DNA from: Hemerocallis citrina
Lineage: Eukaryota; Streptophyta; Magnoliopsida; Asparagales; Asphodelaceae
Direction of reading: 5' to 3'
Length of the DNA: 64,000 nucleotides
Assembly (NCBI GenBank): GCA_017893485.1
Contig: CM030363.1
Span: forward strand, 174,370,686 to 174,434,685
Shown in pieces: positions 21,901 through 33,599 of this stretch (the first letter of the stretch is position 1; each line of letters opens with the position of its first letter). The notes beneath the pieces were generated by a model, which did no database searches, was not told the DNA's origin, and saw only the letters and a list, made by a program, of their open reading frames with translations. Made by a program: the position numbers and the translations under genes.

Positions 21901-23148
21901 TTGACACAAATGGATGTGAAGACTGCGTTCTTACATGGGGATCTAGATGAAGAAATTTATATGTCGCAGCCAGATGGGTTCAAAATTGCTGGGAAGGAAA
22001 ATTGTGTTTGCAGGTTGAAGAAGTCTCTCTATGGGTTGAAGCAATCTCCAAGGCAGTGGTATTTGAGGTTTGATCAGTTTATGAAGGTGCAGAGATATTC
22101 CAGAAGTGAGTTTGATCATTGTGTCTACTTCAGGAAATTGCAGGATGGTTCTTTCATATATCTGTTATTATATGTGGATGACATGTTGATTGCCTCTAAA
22201 AATGCTAAGGAGATTCAAAATTTGAAGAATCAGTTGAGTTCTGAGTTCGAGATGAAGGATCTTGGTGAAGCCAAGAAGATACTTGGGATGGAGATAGCAA
22301 GAGACAGAGCAAAGGGCATAGTGAGTTTGACACAGAAGCAATATCTTTTGAAGGTGCTGAAACGGTTCGGTATAGATGAGAAAACTAAACCAGTTAGCAC
22401 ACCCTTAGCCAGTCATTTCAGAATTAGTGCTTCTCAGTCTCCAAGTACAGATGAAGAGAGACAGTATATGGTGAATGTACCTTACACTAGTGTGGTTGGC
22501 AGTTTGATGTATGCCATGGTTTGTACTCGACCAGACATCTCTCAGGCGGTGAGTATGGTTAGTCGATATATGCATGATCCAGGCAAAGAGCATTGGCAAG
22601 CAGCTAAATGGATTTTGAGGTACATAAGTGGCACCACAGATGTGGGTTTGAAATTTGAAAGGGATGACAATATTAGCAGGTTATTGGTTGGATATGTTGA
22701 TTCTGACTATGCAGGTGATCTAGATAAGAGGCGGTCTACTACAGGCTATTTGTTTACTATGGCTAGGGCACCTATAAGTTGGAGGTCAAATTTGCAGTCC
22801 ACTGTAGCGTTGTCTACTACTGAGGCTGAATACATGGCGGTTGCTGAAGCCATGAAGGAAGCCATTTGGATACATGGACTTTTGAAGAGCTTGGGGATTC
22901 ATCGGGAAAAGGTGGAGGTACACTGTGACAGTCAGAGTGCTATTCATTTAGCGAAGAACCAAGTTCATCACTCGAGGACCAAACATATTGATGTCCGTTA
23001 TCACTTTGTGCGTGATTTGATAAAGGATGGTGATATTCATTTGGTGAAGATTGGAACAGCTGATAATCCTGCTGATATGTTGACCAAAGTTGTTGGGGCA
23101 GCCAAGTTCAAGCATTGCATGAACCTGGCTAATATTTTGCATGTTTGA
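18982..23148 (+). CDS. Copia-1 gag-pol polyprotein, 1388 aa, uninterrupted
   Basis: Single frame from ATG 18982, 36 bp after the LTR. Domains in order: UBN2-type gag (about 30-220), zinc knuckle [14 protein letters not shown] (about 256-269), aspartic protease LDTAAS (about 310), integrase with the HHCC zinc region ([12 protein letters not shown] ... CEHC, from about 446), and the catalytic triad in HTDVWGP (about 506), SDNGGEY (about 570) and [10 protein letters not shown] (about 606). RT follows with [30 protein letters not shown] and YVDDML (about 1062), then RNase H with STTEAEY and CDSQSA (about 1275-1320). Between integrase and RT lies a linker with repeated QSTG (residues about 732-793). 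All key catalytic residues are present, so activity is plausible but not shown. Confidence 0.96.
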   Translation: MAGDADATKEVVGSSSSRTTIHNAKFEVEKFDGTNNFGMWQCEVLDVLVQQEQDVALEVEKPKDMSEADWKKLNRVACGTIRLFIEKAQKYDLMRDTIAAVLWKKLEDKYMRKSLENRLYLKKRLFRFTYTEGMSMNAHVESFNKLLADLLNLDEQIKDEDKALILLNSLPESYDHLATTLLYGKDTVKYEDVANALLNNETRRRDKMVDRETSEALIVRGRTETRSESKSGKKGNKSRSKSRGVSKDRKIPAKDECAFCHERGHWKKDCPKLRNKGNSTANVTVDNLESGEDVSFALASSPSLYQEVWFLDTAASYHMSWKKEWFTSLEYMDGGVVLMGNDAPCKKVGIGKIELLMHDGLIRELSDVWYVPDLKKNLISLGALEASGLKFASEGGVLKVTNGSLVVMKGQRKRNLFFLQGKTYLGQAASVTERPKQVVPDSTRLWHMRLGHAGEKALQGLVKQGLLKDAKGCKLEFCEHCVLGKQTRVKFGTAVHQTKGILDYVHTDVWGPTQTPSMSGRHWFVTFVDDYSRRVWVYTMKHKDEVLTLFTSWKKKVENQTGRKIKVLRSDNGGEYKNDPFLKLCEDEGIQRHFTVRKTPQQNGVAERMNRTLLEKVRCMLAQSGLKKTFWAEAVIYASHIVNRLPSAALEGKTPIEVWSGKPASDYSFLHIFGCPAYFHVTETKLDARAKKAIFVGFSTGVKGYRLWCPEQKKLVISRDVTFDETSMISSGQSTGGIGQSTGEQQKSGTVLQQVSCRSSGQSTGEQEQSTGGLEQQKSGSSGQSTVGNNQSTGRRVLQQVELEKLSVENPVPVQDKDDVVNTENDEEVPIQQEESIAVRRQRRDIKRPSRFTDTVAFALPIVDDEVPSNFKEATRSSENADWKVAMGEEMNSLHKNKTWDLVQLPKGKKAIGCKWVYTKKEGPKGSVRFKARLVAKGYAQQEGIDYNEVFSPVVKHPSIRILLALVAQFDLELTQMDVKTAFLHGDLDEEIYMSQPDGFKIAGKENCVCRLKKSLYGLKQSPRQWYLRFDQFMKVQRYSRSEFDHCVYFRKLQDGSFIYLLLYVDDMLIASKNAKEIQNLKNQLSSEFEMKDLGEAKKILGMEIARDRAKGIVSLTQKQYLLKVLKRFGIDEKTKPVSTPLASHFRISASQSPSTDEERQYMVNVPYTSVVGSLMYAMVCTRPDISQAVSMVSRYMHDPGKEHWQAAKWILRYISGTTDVGLKFERDDNISRLLVGYVDSDYAGDLDKRRSTTGYLFTMARAPISWRSNLQSTVALSTTEAEYMAVAEAMKEAIWIHGLLKSLGIHREKVEVHCDSQSAIHLAKNQVHHSRTKHIDVRYHFVRDLIKDGDIHLVKIGTADNPADMLTKVVGAAKFKHCMNLANILHV
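21176..21362 (+). repeat. QSTG-coding CAGTCGACTG repeats in the Copia-1 pol linker
   Basis: Six copies of CAGTCGACTG lie in frame at about 21179, 21199, 21266, 21286, 21331 and 21352, each coding QST(G/V). They alternate with Q/S/G-rich sequence in the integrase-RT linker. The 10-mer is the same palindrome that is repeated in the LTR U3. Confidence 0.9.
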
Positions 23149-23321
23149 TAATTTGGCATGGGCAGTTGGGATAGTACTTTGCTATTGGTTTGTTTAGTAT
23201 GTGATATCATACTAAGGTGGAGTTTGGGTTCGTTTGTTGCATTTGATGATGAGCAGTTGTTTTGAAGTATTTGTGGAGATTGTTGGATACTTGACTTAGA
23301 AGATCTCGCCAAGGTGGAGAT

Positions 23322-23632
23322 TGTAGGATAATGGCTCGATTCTGGTATTTGGTATCTGCAGTGTTCGAAAGTTTCAGAGTTTCAGTCGACTGGTAGGAGG
23401 AGCAGGCGACTGTCCAGAGAGGAGTTTCAAGGACTGAAGATACAGTAGCAGCAGTCGACTGATCAGTCGACCGTCCCGAAGGAATCAGTCGACTGGTAAT
23501 TGGACCAGTCGACTGTCGGCGGGTTTTGGATCCAGATTCGGCCCAATTCGAAAGGCCCAATAGTTTCCCTATAAATACACCCGTTAGGGTTTTGTAAATA
23601 GTAACACCTAATTCGGATTTTGAAGCCGTCAT
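23322..23632 (+). repeat. Truncated relic LTR inside the Copia-1 3' region
   Basis: Starts TGTAGGATAATGGCTCGATT like the real LTR and stays alignable through the CAGTCGACTG block, the TATAAATA box and the GTTAGGGTTTTGTAA segment. It stops after GCCGTCATAG, so it lacks about the last 200 bp. It is clearly more diverged from the two LTRs than they are from each other. A GCCAAGGTGGAGATT tract occurs before it (23308), after it (23660) and before the real 3' LTR (23700). Confidence 0.88.
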
Positions 23633-23713
23633 AGATTGCTTGGGCTATTTGGAAGATCTTGCCAAGGTGGAGATTGTTGGATACTTTGTGGAAGATCTCG
23701 CCAAGGTGGAGAT

Positions 23714-24250
23714 TGTAGGATAATGGCTCGATTCTGGTTCAGAGTGTTTTGGAGTATCTGCAGCAAAAGAAAGCTACAGCATATCAGTCGACTGATAGAA
23801 GGATCAGGCGACTGTCCAGAGAGTTTTCGAAGGCTAAAGATACAAGCAGCAGCAGAGGATCAGTCGACTTACCAGTCGACTGCCAGAAGGATTACCAGTC
23901 GACTGGTAAGTCGACCAGTCGACTGTCGACGGTATTTTGAACTGGATCAGGCCCAATTCGAAAAGGCCCAATAGTTTCCCTATAAATACACCCGTTAGGG
24001 TTTTGTAAATTGTAACACCTTATTCGGATTTTGCAGCCGTCATCTCTTGTAAAGGCTTTGTTTGCCCATTGGAGATCATAGTAAAGAAACCCCAACCGCC
24101 CCTTGTGGATGTAGACATCGTTTTGCCGAACCACGTAAATCTTGTGTTCTTGTGTTGTTTGGTTTTCTGTGTTTTCTCTCGCTGGTTCTCTCTTTGTATT
24201 CCGCATTAGTTCGTTTGGATTGTTGGTTTGATTTGTACTCCCGCACAACA
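23714..24250 (+). repeat. Copia-1 3' LTR
   Basis: 537 bp, TG...CA, preceded by the purine tract AAGGTGGAGATT and followed by GTTGC (24251-24255). Confidence 0.97.
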
Positions 24251-24403
24251 GTTGCAATTATTCATCATAGAATCTGAGCTGTGTACATTCCTGGTTGATG
24301 GATCCAGGAGTTCGAAGAACTCTTGTCTAGTATTGTCTCGGTAATTGCAAGTACAACAAACACATTGCATTAGCTGATTCTTCGCATAAGAAATTGCACA
24401 GAA
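24251..24403 (-). pseudogene. Host gene exon G, part 1
   Basis: Minus strand, after an AATGCAG acceptor. It reads FCAISYAKNQLMQCVCCTCN and continues to FFELLDPSTRNVHSSDSMMN before Copia-1. Its phase (0) fits the donor of exon F. With Copia-1 and Gypsy-1 removed the exon is 240 nt and open to its TAA. No family recognised. Confidence 0.55.
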
Positions 24404-24589
24404 CTGCATTTAACCTATTTAACTGACTATCCCATATTTTGAAACCTTTGCCGCCCTTAGATATATGATTAAAGCTGACATTCATTTTAATCTTAAAGAG
24501 TATGTATATGATGAAAGCTGACATTCAGTTTAATCTTACATATTTATGTCAACAATCCAACAACTTCTGAAGTCATTCGTCATTCTTAC
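24404..24589 (-). other. Host gene intron between exons F and G
   Basis: 186-bp AT-rich segment with a GTAAGA donor (24589) and a TGCAG acceptor (24404), minus strand. No other feature seen. Confidence 0.5.
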
Positions 24590-24706
24590 TGCCCCACCAT
24601 CTCCTTTTCCTTCCTCAGAAACGCGAGGTCTTTCAAATATCCACTTCTCCAAAATACAAGCAATCCTTCCAAGCAGTTGTTTTAGGTCAAGGATAAGTAG
24701 AAAATA
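24590..24706 (-). pseudogene. Host gene exon F
   Basis: 117 nt, 39 codons, minus strand, between an ACAAAG acceptor and GTAAGA donor. It reads YFLLILDLKQLLGRIACILE then KWIFERPRVSEEGKGDGGA. Phases 0/0 agree with the neighbouring exons. Helical, hydrophobic start; no family assigned. Confidence 0.6.
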
Positions 24707-24814
24707 CTTTGTAGTTAAAAATGAAATAAACGTTGACAATAAAAATAGGAGAAATGCAAGAAATAAGTAAAGTGAAAGGTATAAATTAAGTTTCATCTCA
24801 ATTAGCTAGGATAC

Positions 24815-24873
24815 TGAAGTAGCTATTGCATGGAATTTATGGCCATCATGGGTATTAGGGCTTCCTCCAAAAT
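24815..24873 (-). pseudogene. Host gene exon E, part 2 (after the Copia-2 insertion)
   Basis: Minus strand. Taking out Copia-2 with one CTTCG copy joins ...IENHAYE directly to DFGGSPNTHDGHKFHAIATS in frame, ending at a GTATCC donor (24814). The in-frame continuation is good evidence that this is an exon split by the element. Confidence 0.7.
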
Positions 24874-24878
24874 CTTCG

Positions 24879-25548
24879 TATTGGGGTTTATGGATCCAAT
24901 ACACGATAATGGGCTGAAGAAGATAGACAAGAAGGAGAGTCGTAGTGCTAGTAAGCAGGTCAAGAGTAGTTTGGAGCTACAGGCAGAGTTGCGGTCGACC
25001 GCACCCCAGACAATGTACGGTCGACCGTCTCGCTCACTGTTTCAACCCTGTATCTTGAAGAGGAGACCGGTCAACCGCGCAGTCGACCGACCAACACGCT
25101 GTTGGATCCTGTACAATCGAAGGAGAGAACCGGTCGACCGACTTGGTGTTGCGGTCGATCGTTCCGACGCTGTTTGATGAGCGACTGAGATTGAAAGGTG
25201 ATAAAACCTATATATATATTGTATTGTGTGTATTGTGTACGATTTTAGGGTTAAGTAAAAAGAAAATAGAGATCTACCAGCTGTCAATGAGAGAAAGAGA
25301 GACAGAGAGAAACCCTACACCCTGAGGGTGAGATTCTTGAGAGATATGTAAACATATTCTTTATATTTCTAGTGGAAATCGCAGGAGTGCCTCTGCGCGG
25401 AAAAGTAGCCATTGTTTGGGTGAACCTCAAAAAAAATCTCGTGTGTTCTTGTGTGTTGCTTTTGGTTGTTCTTTATTCTCTTATTTTTATTCTATTATTT
25501 TTGCATCTCGTCGTCGTTGTTAAGTTATTCTGCAGTTAGAATTCAACA
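24879..25548 (+). repeat. Copia-2 5' LTR
   Basis: 670 bp. It begins TATTGGGG where the 3' LTR has TGTTGGGG, so the terminal TG is mutated; it ends ATTCAACA. Several GCGGTCGACCG-type palindromes (about 24990-25160). A primer site AGTAGTATCAGAGC follows at 25550. Confidence 0.93.
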
Positions 25549-25587
25549 AAGTAGTATCAGAGCTACAGGTTGGTAGTATTGATTGAG

Positions 25588-28500
25588 ATGGGGGACAAGA
25601 GTAGAGTCAAGAAGTTCGATTGAACGGATTTCACAATGTGGAAGATCCAAATGATTACGTATCTCTGATAGAAGGATCTAGATGATCCATTGTTTGGTTT
25701 GAAGCCAGAAGGGACGGAGGTCGATCCGGTTGCGGTGGCGGCCTGGAATAGATTGGATCAGAAAGTGCTTGGGCAGATTCAGTTGTCGCTGAACAGGAAG
25801 ACGCTATTTCACATTGAGAATGCAAGGACCGCAAAGGAGGCAATAGAGATATTGACAGACATGTTTGAGAATACGAATGCAGCGAACAAGATCTTACACC
25901 TAAATAAGTTGGTTAACTTGATGTTATCGGAAAGGGGTTCGGTTGCTGAGCACATCAACAATTTCTGTTTTGTTTACAATCATATGGAATCGTCAAGTTT
26001 AAAGTTTGAGGAAAGGACACAATCGTTGTTTTTTTCTATCCAGTCTTCCCGATTGTTACGGGACAGTAGAGCAGACCATTACTTGCACCATGACTGATAC
26101 AACAACTCTAAAGAATGTTATAAGCAGCATTATGAATGAGGATGCAATGAGAAAAAGGCATGGAGAGACTTCGGTGTTATATCCTAGCAATGTCGTGTTG
26201 TCAGTTTATAACCGTGGAAAAAGTAATAACAGAGGGAAGTCACAGAGCAGGAATCACAGGTCCAAGTCAAGAACAGGATATCGCAAAGGTGAGTGTTGGT
26301 ACTGCAAGAAGCCAGGACACTGGAGAGACCAATGCGAGGAGTATAAGAAAGCACAAGCAGGGTTATAGGTAGCCAATGTGGTAAGTATTGAACCCCGTCT
26401 AGATAAATTGTGTTTATTTATTGGATTTAATATTTTGTAAGATGATTGGTGTATAGACTCAAGTGCTTCTTATCATTGTACCCTGATGAGGGATATTTTT
26501 TAGGATTACAACACAGATAATTTTGGTGCAGTCTCAGTTGGAAATGGGGCAGATATGTCCAGTTGTAGGTAGAGGCACTGTGAGAGTGAAGGCTCGCAAT
26601 GGTGGGCAATTGGTCTTGAATGACACAAGACATATTCCGAGTTTGAAGAAAAACTTGATCTCAACTAGCAAACTAGACAAAGAATGGTTCACAACAACTT
26701 TTGGGCATGAAGAATGGAAGGTAACTGCAGGTGCCAGGTTGGTGGCAAAAGGAAAGCGTGCTGACACGTTGTACTTACTCAAATGAGGTGATTCAAGTAA
26801 TATCATTGCTACAGCATCAGCAGGTAGTTTCTCTTTAATTCTATTGCATGTCAGGTTGGGGCACCTTGGTGAAAGGGGTGTCAAGCAGCTTTGTTCTAGG
26901 GATCTTTTGTCAAGGCTGAAGAAGGTTGAGATGGATTTCTGTGAGAATTATGTGATAGGCAAACAGAAGAGAGTTAGCTTTCAGTTGGGTGGGCATGAGA
27001 AGAATATTGGGAAGCTAGAGTTGGTACATACAGATGTGTGGGGTCCAACTCAGAAATTCTCTTATGGTGGTAAGAGATACTTCATCACATTCATCGATGA
27101 TGCTACAAGAAAGGTTTGGATTTATGCAATTCGCGAGAAATTAGAAGTATTTGAGGCATTTAGAGCTTGGAAGGCCAGGGTTGAGAATGAGACGAGTTGC
27201 AAGGTGAAAGCAATAAAGTCAGACAATGGAGGTGAGTACACGAGCAAAAAGTTTGTTAACTATCTGGCAAAAGAAGGTATTAGAGGAACCAAGACAGATC
27301 CTAAGACTCCACAGGAGAATGGTGTAGCAGAAAGAATGAACCGCACGATACTCGAAAGGGCGAGATGCATGAGACTTCATGCGAGTCTTCCGGTCTATCT
27401 TTGGGCCACTACAGTTGATACATCAGTGTACTTGATTAACCGTTGCCTATTTAGTGCCCTTGATGGGGTCATTCCAGAAGAACTATGGTCAGGTAAAACT
27501 GTCAATTATTCGTATTTGAAAGTTTATGGTTGTATGGCACATGTACTAATTGACAGGAAAGAAAGAAAGAAGTTGGACTCTAAGTCCAGGAGGTGTGTGT
27601 TCATTGGCTACGGTGGCGATCAGTATGGTTACAAGCTTTGAAATTTTGTGGATAACAAAGTCATTCGCAGCAGGTATGTGGTGTTCAATGAAGAGGTCCT
27701 ATGCAAGGACGTGCACACAGGTTAATACACTACAACCAGTTCAGAGTCAGATTGGGGTTCAGACTGAGACTCAGACTCAGATTCATATTCTGAAGGTGGC
27801 CCTAGTGGTGGGGGCCCTACAGTGCAATAGTAGGTACAAGTACCACAGGCAGCACAGGAGGCTCATGGTGAGTCCATTGGGAATGAGTAGGTTATTCAAG
27901 ACTAACAGGTACTACCAGAACGGTTCGAGGAACCTGAATCGATCGGTGAACTGGTACCCACAATGAGGAGATCGACACGAGAGAGAAGGCTAACCAAGAT
28001 ATTTGATCCATCAGCTAGTGTTGTTTACGAATATGTTTTGTATACAGATTCATAAGAGCCAGAGACTCATGAGGCAGCTTTGATGGATGAGGCTCGAATT
28101 CAGTGAGAGTTAGTCATGAAGGACGAGATAAGCTCCTTGGAACATAACCAAACTTGGGAGGTGACCAAATTACCTGCAGGGAAGCAGATGGTAGTAAGAG
28201 GTACAAGGCGGTGCTTGTTGTGAAAGAATTCTCTCAAAGAGAATATGTTGATTATAGTGAGATCTTTGCACCGGTTGTGAAGATGGCTTCAATTAGGGTT
28301 TTGCTTAGTATTGTGGTAGTTGAAGACTTGCACTTAGAGCAGTTGGATGTAAAAACAGCTTTTCTCCATGGTGATGTTGAAGAAGAGCTATATATGGAAC
28401 AACCCATGGGTTTTGAAGCAAAAGGAAAAGAAGACATGGTGTGTCGATTGAAGAAGAGTCTTTATGGGCTTAAACAAGCATCGCTGCAATGGTACTTGAA

Positions 28501-29567
28501 GTTTGATTGCTTCATGAGAGGAAAAGGTTTTGATAGATGCGCAAAGGATCATTGTGTGTATGTTCGTAGATATGAGGATAATGATATAGTTACCTTGGCG
28601 TTGTACGTGGACGACATGTTGTTACCAGATTCATGTATGGAGAAGATCAAGGGAGTGAAAAAGATGCTAGCTTTGGAGTTTTCAGTGAAGTACTTGGGTG
28701 AAGCAAAGTAAATCCTCGCCATGAAGATTAGTAGAGACAGGAGAAGTAAGAAGATTTGGTTATCACAAGCGGACTATGTGAAAAAGGTGTTGAAAAGATT
28801 CAATATGGATGGTGCGAGGCTAATCACTTGTCCCTTGGCTGATCACTTCAAGTTATCAATGGACTTGTGTCCTAAAATGGAGGCAGAGATGGAGGAAATG
28901 GATGCTATTCCTTATGCCTCAGCCATTGGGAGTTTGATGTATGCGATGGTGTCTATAAGATCAGACATCGCACAAGCAGTGGGAGTTGTCAGCTGTTACA
29001 TGAAGAATCTAGGTAAACAATATTGGGATGCAGTAAGGTGGATTCTTAGATATCTAGTAGTACTTCATATCATTCTCTTTGTTTTGGGGGAGATTTTTTG
29101 CATATACATGGTTATGTGGATGCAGATTTTTTTGGCGATCATAATGGTTGCAGAAGTACTACAGGGTATGTATTTACAGTTGGAGGAATAGCTGTTAGTT
29201 GGGCTTCGCAGTTACAAAAGGTTGTAGCACAGTCAACCACGGAGTCAGAGTATATGGCACTTATAGAAGCGGCGACAGACATGTTGTGAATTTCGGAGCT
29301 TATGAAACAGTTGGGCAGGAAGCAACCCACAGGTGAACTATGGTGTGACAGTCAAAGTGCAGTTTTCTTGGCGTAAAACTCGGTATATCACTCTAGAACT
29401 CGGCACATTCAAATGATGTATCATTTTATCAGAATGGCGGTTGAGAAGAAATGGTTGAAACTAACTAAGATTCTTGGCACTGAGAATCCGACGGATATGC
29501 TCACTAAGATGGTGGATAGCAGGAAATATCAGTTTTGCTATACCGTTATTGGATTGTCTCCAGGTTA
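25588..29567 (+). pseudogene. Copia-2 gag-pol, pseudogene
   Basis: ATG 25588 gives MGDKSRVKKFD then TGA; two more stops come near 25667. Recognisable parts: UBN2-type gag (25690-26097), zinc knuckle CWYCKKPGHWRDQC (about 26295), integrase at 26844-27641 with [16 protein letters not shown] and [12 protein letters not shown] at 28154-28711 with [29 protein letters not shown] and YVDDML, and RNase H around 29100-29480. The segments fall in different frames, so this is dead. Confidence 0.93.
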
Positions 29568-29666
29568 ATTATTGAGGAGACTCGCAGAGGCACAGGCCTA
29601 GACTAGACCAATGGAAGAATGAATAACAGGTTAGAGACTTCGTGTCTATGTCTCCAAATGGGTGAT

Positions 29667-30337
29667 TGTTGGGGTTTGTTGATCCAATACACGATAATGG
29701 GTTGAAGAAGATAGACGAGAAGGAGAGTCGTAGTGGTAGCAAGCAGGTCAAGAGTAGTTTGGAGCTACAGGCAGAGTTGCGGTCGACCGCACCCCAGGCA
29801 ATATTGTACGGTCGACCGCGCAGTCGACCGTCTCGCTCATTGTTTCAACCATGTAACTTGAAGAGGTGAACGGTCGACCGCGCAGTCGACCGACCTATAC
29901 TCTGTTGGACCCTGTACAGTCGAAGGAGAGAATCGGTCAACCGACTTGGTGTTGCGGTCGACCGTCCCGACGCTGTTTGATGAGCGACTGAGATTGAAAG
30001 TTCAGAAAATCTATATATATTGTATTGTGTACGATTTTAGGGTTAAGTGAAAATAGAGATCTACCAGCCGTCATTGAGAGAGAGGGAGATAGAGAGAAAC
30101 CCTACACATTGGGGGTGAGATTCTTGAGAGATTTGTAAACCTATTCTTTATATTTTTAGTGAAAATTGCAGGAGTGCCTCTGCGCTGGGAAGTAGCCATT
30201 GTTTAGGTGAACCTCGAAAAAATCTCGTGTGTTCCTTGTGTGTTGCTTTTGGTTGTACTTTGTTCTCTTGTTTTTTGATTCTATTGTTCTTGCATCTCAT
30301 CGTCGTTGTTAAGTTATTCCGCAGTTAGAATTCAACA
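29667..30337 (+). repeat. Copia-2 3' LTR
   Basis: 671 bp, TG...CA. Against the 5' LTR it has an extra CGCGCAGTCGAC-type repeat near 29817 and lacks a few short segments. Followed by CTTCG. Confidence 0.95.
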
Positions 30338-30533
30338 CTTCGTATGCATGATTTTCAATGTCTGTTTCAATGAGATCATGAGATTTGCCAGCGAAAAATG
30401 ATGCGAACTGTTGGAGGCTAGCAATGTCGATATCGCTCTCTTGAACTTGACCCAACAGCCTTGTCACGATGCACCAGAATGCATTTTGGGTTTGAGGGTC
30501 ATCAGAAAGGAAAGGTAAAATGTCAAAAAGGTC
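30338..30533 (-). pseudogene. Host gene exon E, part 1
   Basis: Minus strand, starting after a TCCTACAG acceptor. It reads DLFDILPFLSDDPQTQNAFW, then CIVTRLLGQVQESDIDIASL, QQFASFFAGKSHDLIETDIE and NHAYE, up to the Copia-2 target site. It looks like part of an alpha-helical repeat protein, but I do not recognise the family. The donor of exon D leaves one base too many for this acceptor, so a small lesion is likely near 30629. Confidence 0.7.
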
Positions 30534-30628
30534 CTGTAGGACCCAAAAATCTCGAAATGGGTATTGCAATTTGTCAGTTGTTGATTCATACAAGATGGTG
30601 ATTCAAGTTTCGGATATTATATACATAC

Positions 30629-30759
30629 CTTGTGAAAGCTTTAATGTGAGATTCTGCTCAGCTAATAAAAGATTTGCAATGGTCACAACTGCAGAGACAC
30701 AAGAGCTTGCAAACTGTTGCAATAAAAATTCTCCCAGAGCTACGATAGATTTTTAGGGG
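30629..30759 (-). pseudogene. Host gene exon D
   Basis: Minus strand, between a TTTCCAG acceptor and GTATGT donor. The reading VALGEFLLQQFASSCVSAVV TIANLLL continues to LAEQNLTLKLSQ and looks strongly coding. The first few codons are in another frame (PKNLS), which implies a one-base loss near 30746. Helical and hydrophobic, unknown family. Confidence 0.65.
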
Positions 30760-30883
30760 CTGGAAATTATTAAATTCAGTAATATATGATCACCAATTGC
30801 AGGATAATGCTTCATTTATCTGAAAATGATGAAATTAAGTGCACAAAAGAACTATAATGTGTTGCTTTCGGGGTCAAGGGTAC

Positions 30884-31017
30884 CTCGATTTTATCAGGTA
30901 GCTTTGCCACACCACAAACTAGGGGAGAGTTCCTCATTCGAAATAATTAGCTGCAAATAGTTATCATTGCTATAAACCGCTTCCAGTAAGCCAAGGACCT
31001 GTTCTTGATCAGAGGAC
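30884..31017 (-). pseudogene. Host gene exon C
   Basis: Minus strand, after an ATTTCAG acceptor. It reads SSDQEQVLGLLEAVYSNDNY LQLIISNEEL; then a one-base insertion near 30920-30928 shifts it to LVCGVAKLPDKIE before a GTACCC donor. Its first base completes the CG left by exon B (giving R), so the phases agree across the intron that holds the MULE and LINE. Confidence 0.7.
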
Positions 31018-31246
31018 CTGAAATATCATATGGCAAACATTCATTCTACATATAGTTAAATTCAAATAGATCCCACAAAAATAGTAAATTTGATATAATG
31101 CTTCAGAACGAATGAATGGTGTTATGTAGAAAGAGTAATTAAGTTGGCTACTAGATTTGGGTCAACAATTGGTAGTCTTTGTTTTTAGGATTCTACTTTA
31201 AGGAGAGACTTGAGATCAGATCTTAAGCAAACACATACAATGACCT
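31018..31246 (-). other. Host gene intron, 3' part
   Basis: AT-rich, no gene seen. Part of the long intron between exons B and C (41651-31018) that contains the LINE fragment and the MULE. Confidence 0.5.
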
Positions 31247-31262
31247 AAGTTTTGTTTTGTGA

Positions 31263-31553
31263 GGCCGTGTCGTTGATCTGCGCGTGGGCCCTGTCTGGTC
31301 GCTAGCTTCTTCTACCGAGGTCATCCTCTTTGGATTGTAGCTACTATCTCAGTTGTTACAGTGGCCTACGATTGCTTTTTTGGTGTTGTTATTCTTTCGC
31401 AGAGTTCAGTTTCTATCTTGTAAACTGTCTTTTTTCTTGTAGTCTATTCTTGTAGTCTGATTACTTTCTGTTGTGGAACAGTGTATCTCTTCGTTATTAA
31501 TCTATTCTGGGCTGGAGTCTTTAGACTCTAGCCTGTGTTATCAAAAAAAAAAA
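31263..31553 (+). mobile_element. 5'-truncated LINE (non-LTR retrotransposon) fragment
   Basis: 291 bp ending in a run of 11 A (31543-31553), flanked by 16-bp target duplications AAGTTTTGTTTTGTGA at 31247-31262 and 31554-31569. The sequence is T-rich and non-coding and resembles a plant L1 3' untranslated end. The poly-A plus long target duplication is diagnostic of LINE-mediated insertion; a SINE using the same machinery is the alternative. Confidence 0.85.
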
Positions 31554-31569
31554 AAGTTTTGTTTTGTGA

Positions 31570-32736
<1,167 letters not shown>

Positions 32737-33252
32737 TTTGGATTTCTTGGCTCATTGGGTTGTTCCTCTCTCATATTCCGGAGGGAAGTATTTGACTCTC
32801 AAAAATCCTTTAATGATATCTGTTTAATTTATTGCATTTTCTTTCGGTTTTGTTTGTAGGCAATGATGAGATTGATTTGGATATTAGTTGGTTACAAAAT
32901 TTTGGGCCATTGAAATTATTGTTTTGTAGTGTATTTGATTGTGTGCCATGATAATTATTCAAAGTTGAATACACATCTGGGGTATGAGCGGGAGAGAAGA
33001 GAGGAAGGCTTGAAAGTATCAAATTTAGAGTTTTGAGACTAACTCATTTCACCAAAATTTTTGGTGACGATGACTCACAATGGTTTAGGCAGTGATGCAA
33101 AACACTTTATGATTTGAATAATTATTTCAATCATGTTCTAAGTATTCTTGATTATATAGCTATCATATCCTAGTTGGCGCGGCACTCCAATGCAGCCCTA
33201 CTTATGATTAGTGTTTTCTGAGCCTATTGGTTTTCTTTAGTCTATATATATT

Positions 33253-33497
33253 CATGAGTAAGTCTATTATGTGAGCTTGGCTGATTGATTGTGAGAAGAT
33301 AAGAGATATGGGTATTTGATTTTATCCCTTTTACCCCCAAACATTCTGAAGATAAGCAGTTTCAAATCTGAGTCGTTCCATTGCATACAACCGCGATGGA
33401 ATGGCTAAACCCCCCCCCCCCCCCCCTCCCCCCCCCCTCCCCCCCCGCTCCCGATAAGGCATTCAGTTCACAAGCTCTTAATAGACTTACTCTATAT
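33253..33497. mobile_element. Small MULE-like insertion inside the larger MULE (tentative)
   Basis: The left end GAGTAAGTCTATTATGTGAG (about 33255) and right end AGCTCTTAATAGACTTACTC (about 33472-33491) are imperfect versions of the big element's termini in inverted orientation, with TATATAT on both sides. The inside is non-coding and includes a poly-C tract (33409-33450). Could be a non-autonomous relative or a rearranged terminal fragment. A further right-end-like copy is at about 37270-37320. Confidence 0.45.
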
Positions 33498-33599
33498 ATG
33501 TAAGACAGTTGCTGATAAGCTCCAACCAACACAGACAGAGCATGTAGTATCAATTTTTTGTCAGCCCAGAACAAACACAAACAGATCATGAAGTATACC

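Larger units (their letters stand above)
18409..24250 (+). mobile_element. Copia-1: intact, very young Ty1/Copia retrotransposon
   Basis: 5,842 bp with 537-bp LTRs (18409-18945, 23714-24250) that differ at only two positions by eye, and target duplication GTTGC at 18404-18408 and 24251-24255. It has a primer site, one uninterrupted gag-pol frame and a 3' region containing an older truncated LTR copy. With a commonly used plant rate of 1.3e-8 per site per year, two differences would mean on the order of 0.1-0.2 million years. It is inserted in the last exon of the minus-strand host gene. Confidence 0.97.
24879..30337 (+). mobile_element. Copia-2: old, degenerate Ty1/Copia retrotransposon
   Basis: 5,459 bp, LTRs at 24879-25548 and 29667-30337, target duplication CTTCG at 24874-24878 and 30338-30342. 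The LTRs differ by roughly 8 percent by eye plus indels, and the coding region has many stops and frameshifts. It is inserted in exon E of the host gene. Both its LTRs carry GGTCGACCG palindromes. Confidence 0.96.

Noticed and set aside
24536..24796. Minus-strand 86-codon frame starting MKLNLYLSLYLFLAF as a membrane protein
   Set aside because: The first part is AT-rich intron between a GTATCC donor and an ACAAAG acceptor; only its middle (24706-24590) is taken as host exon F.
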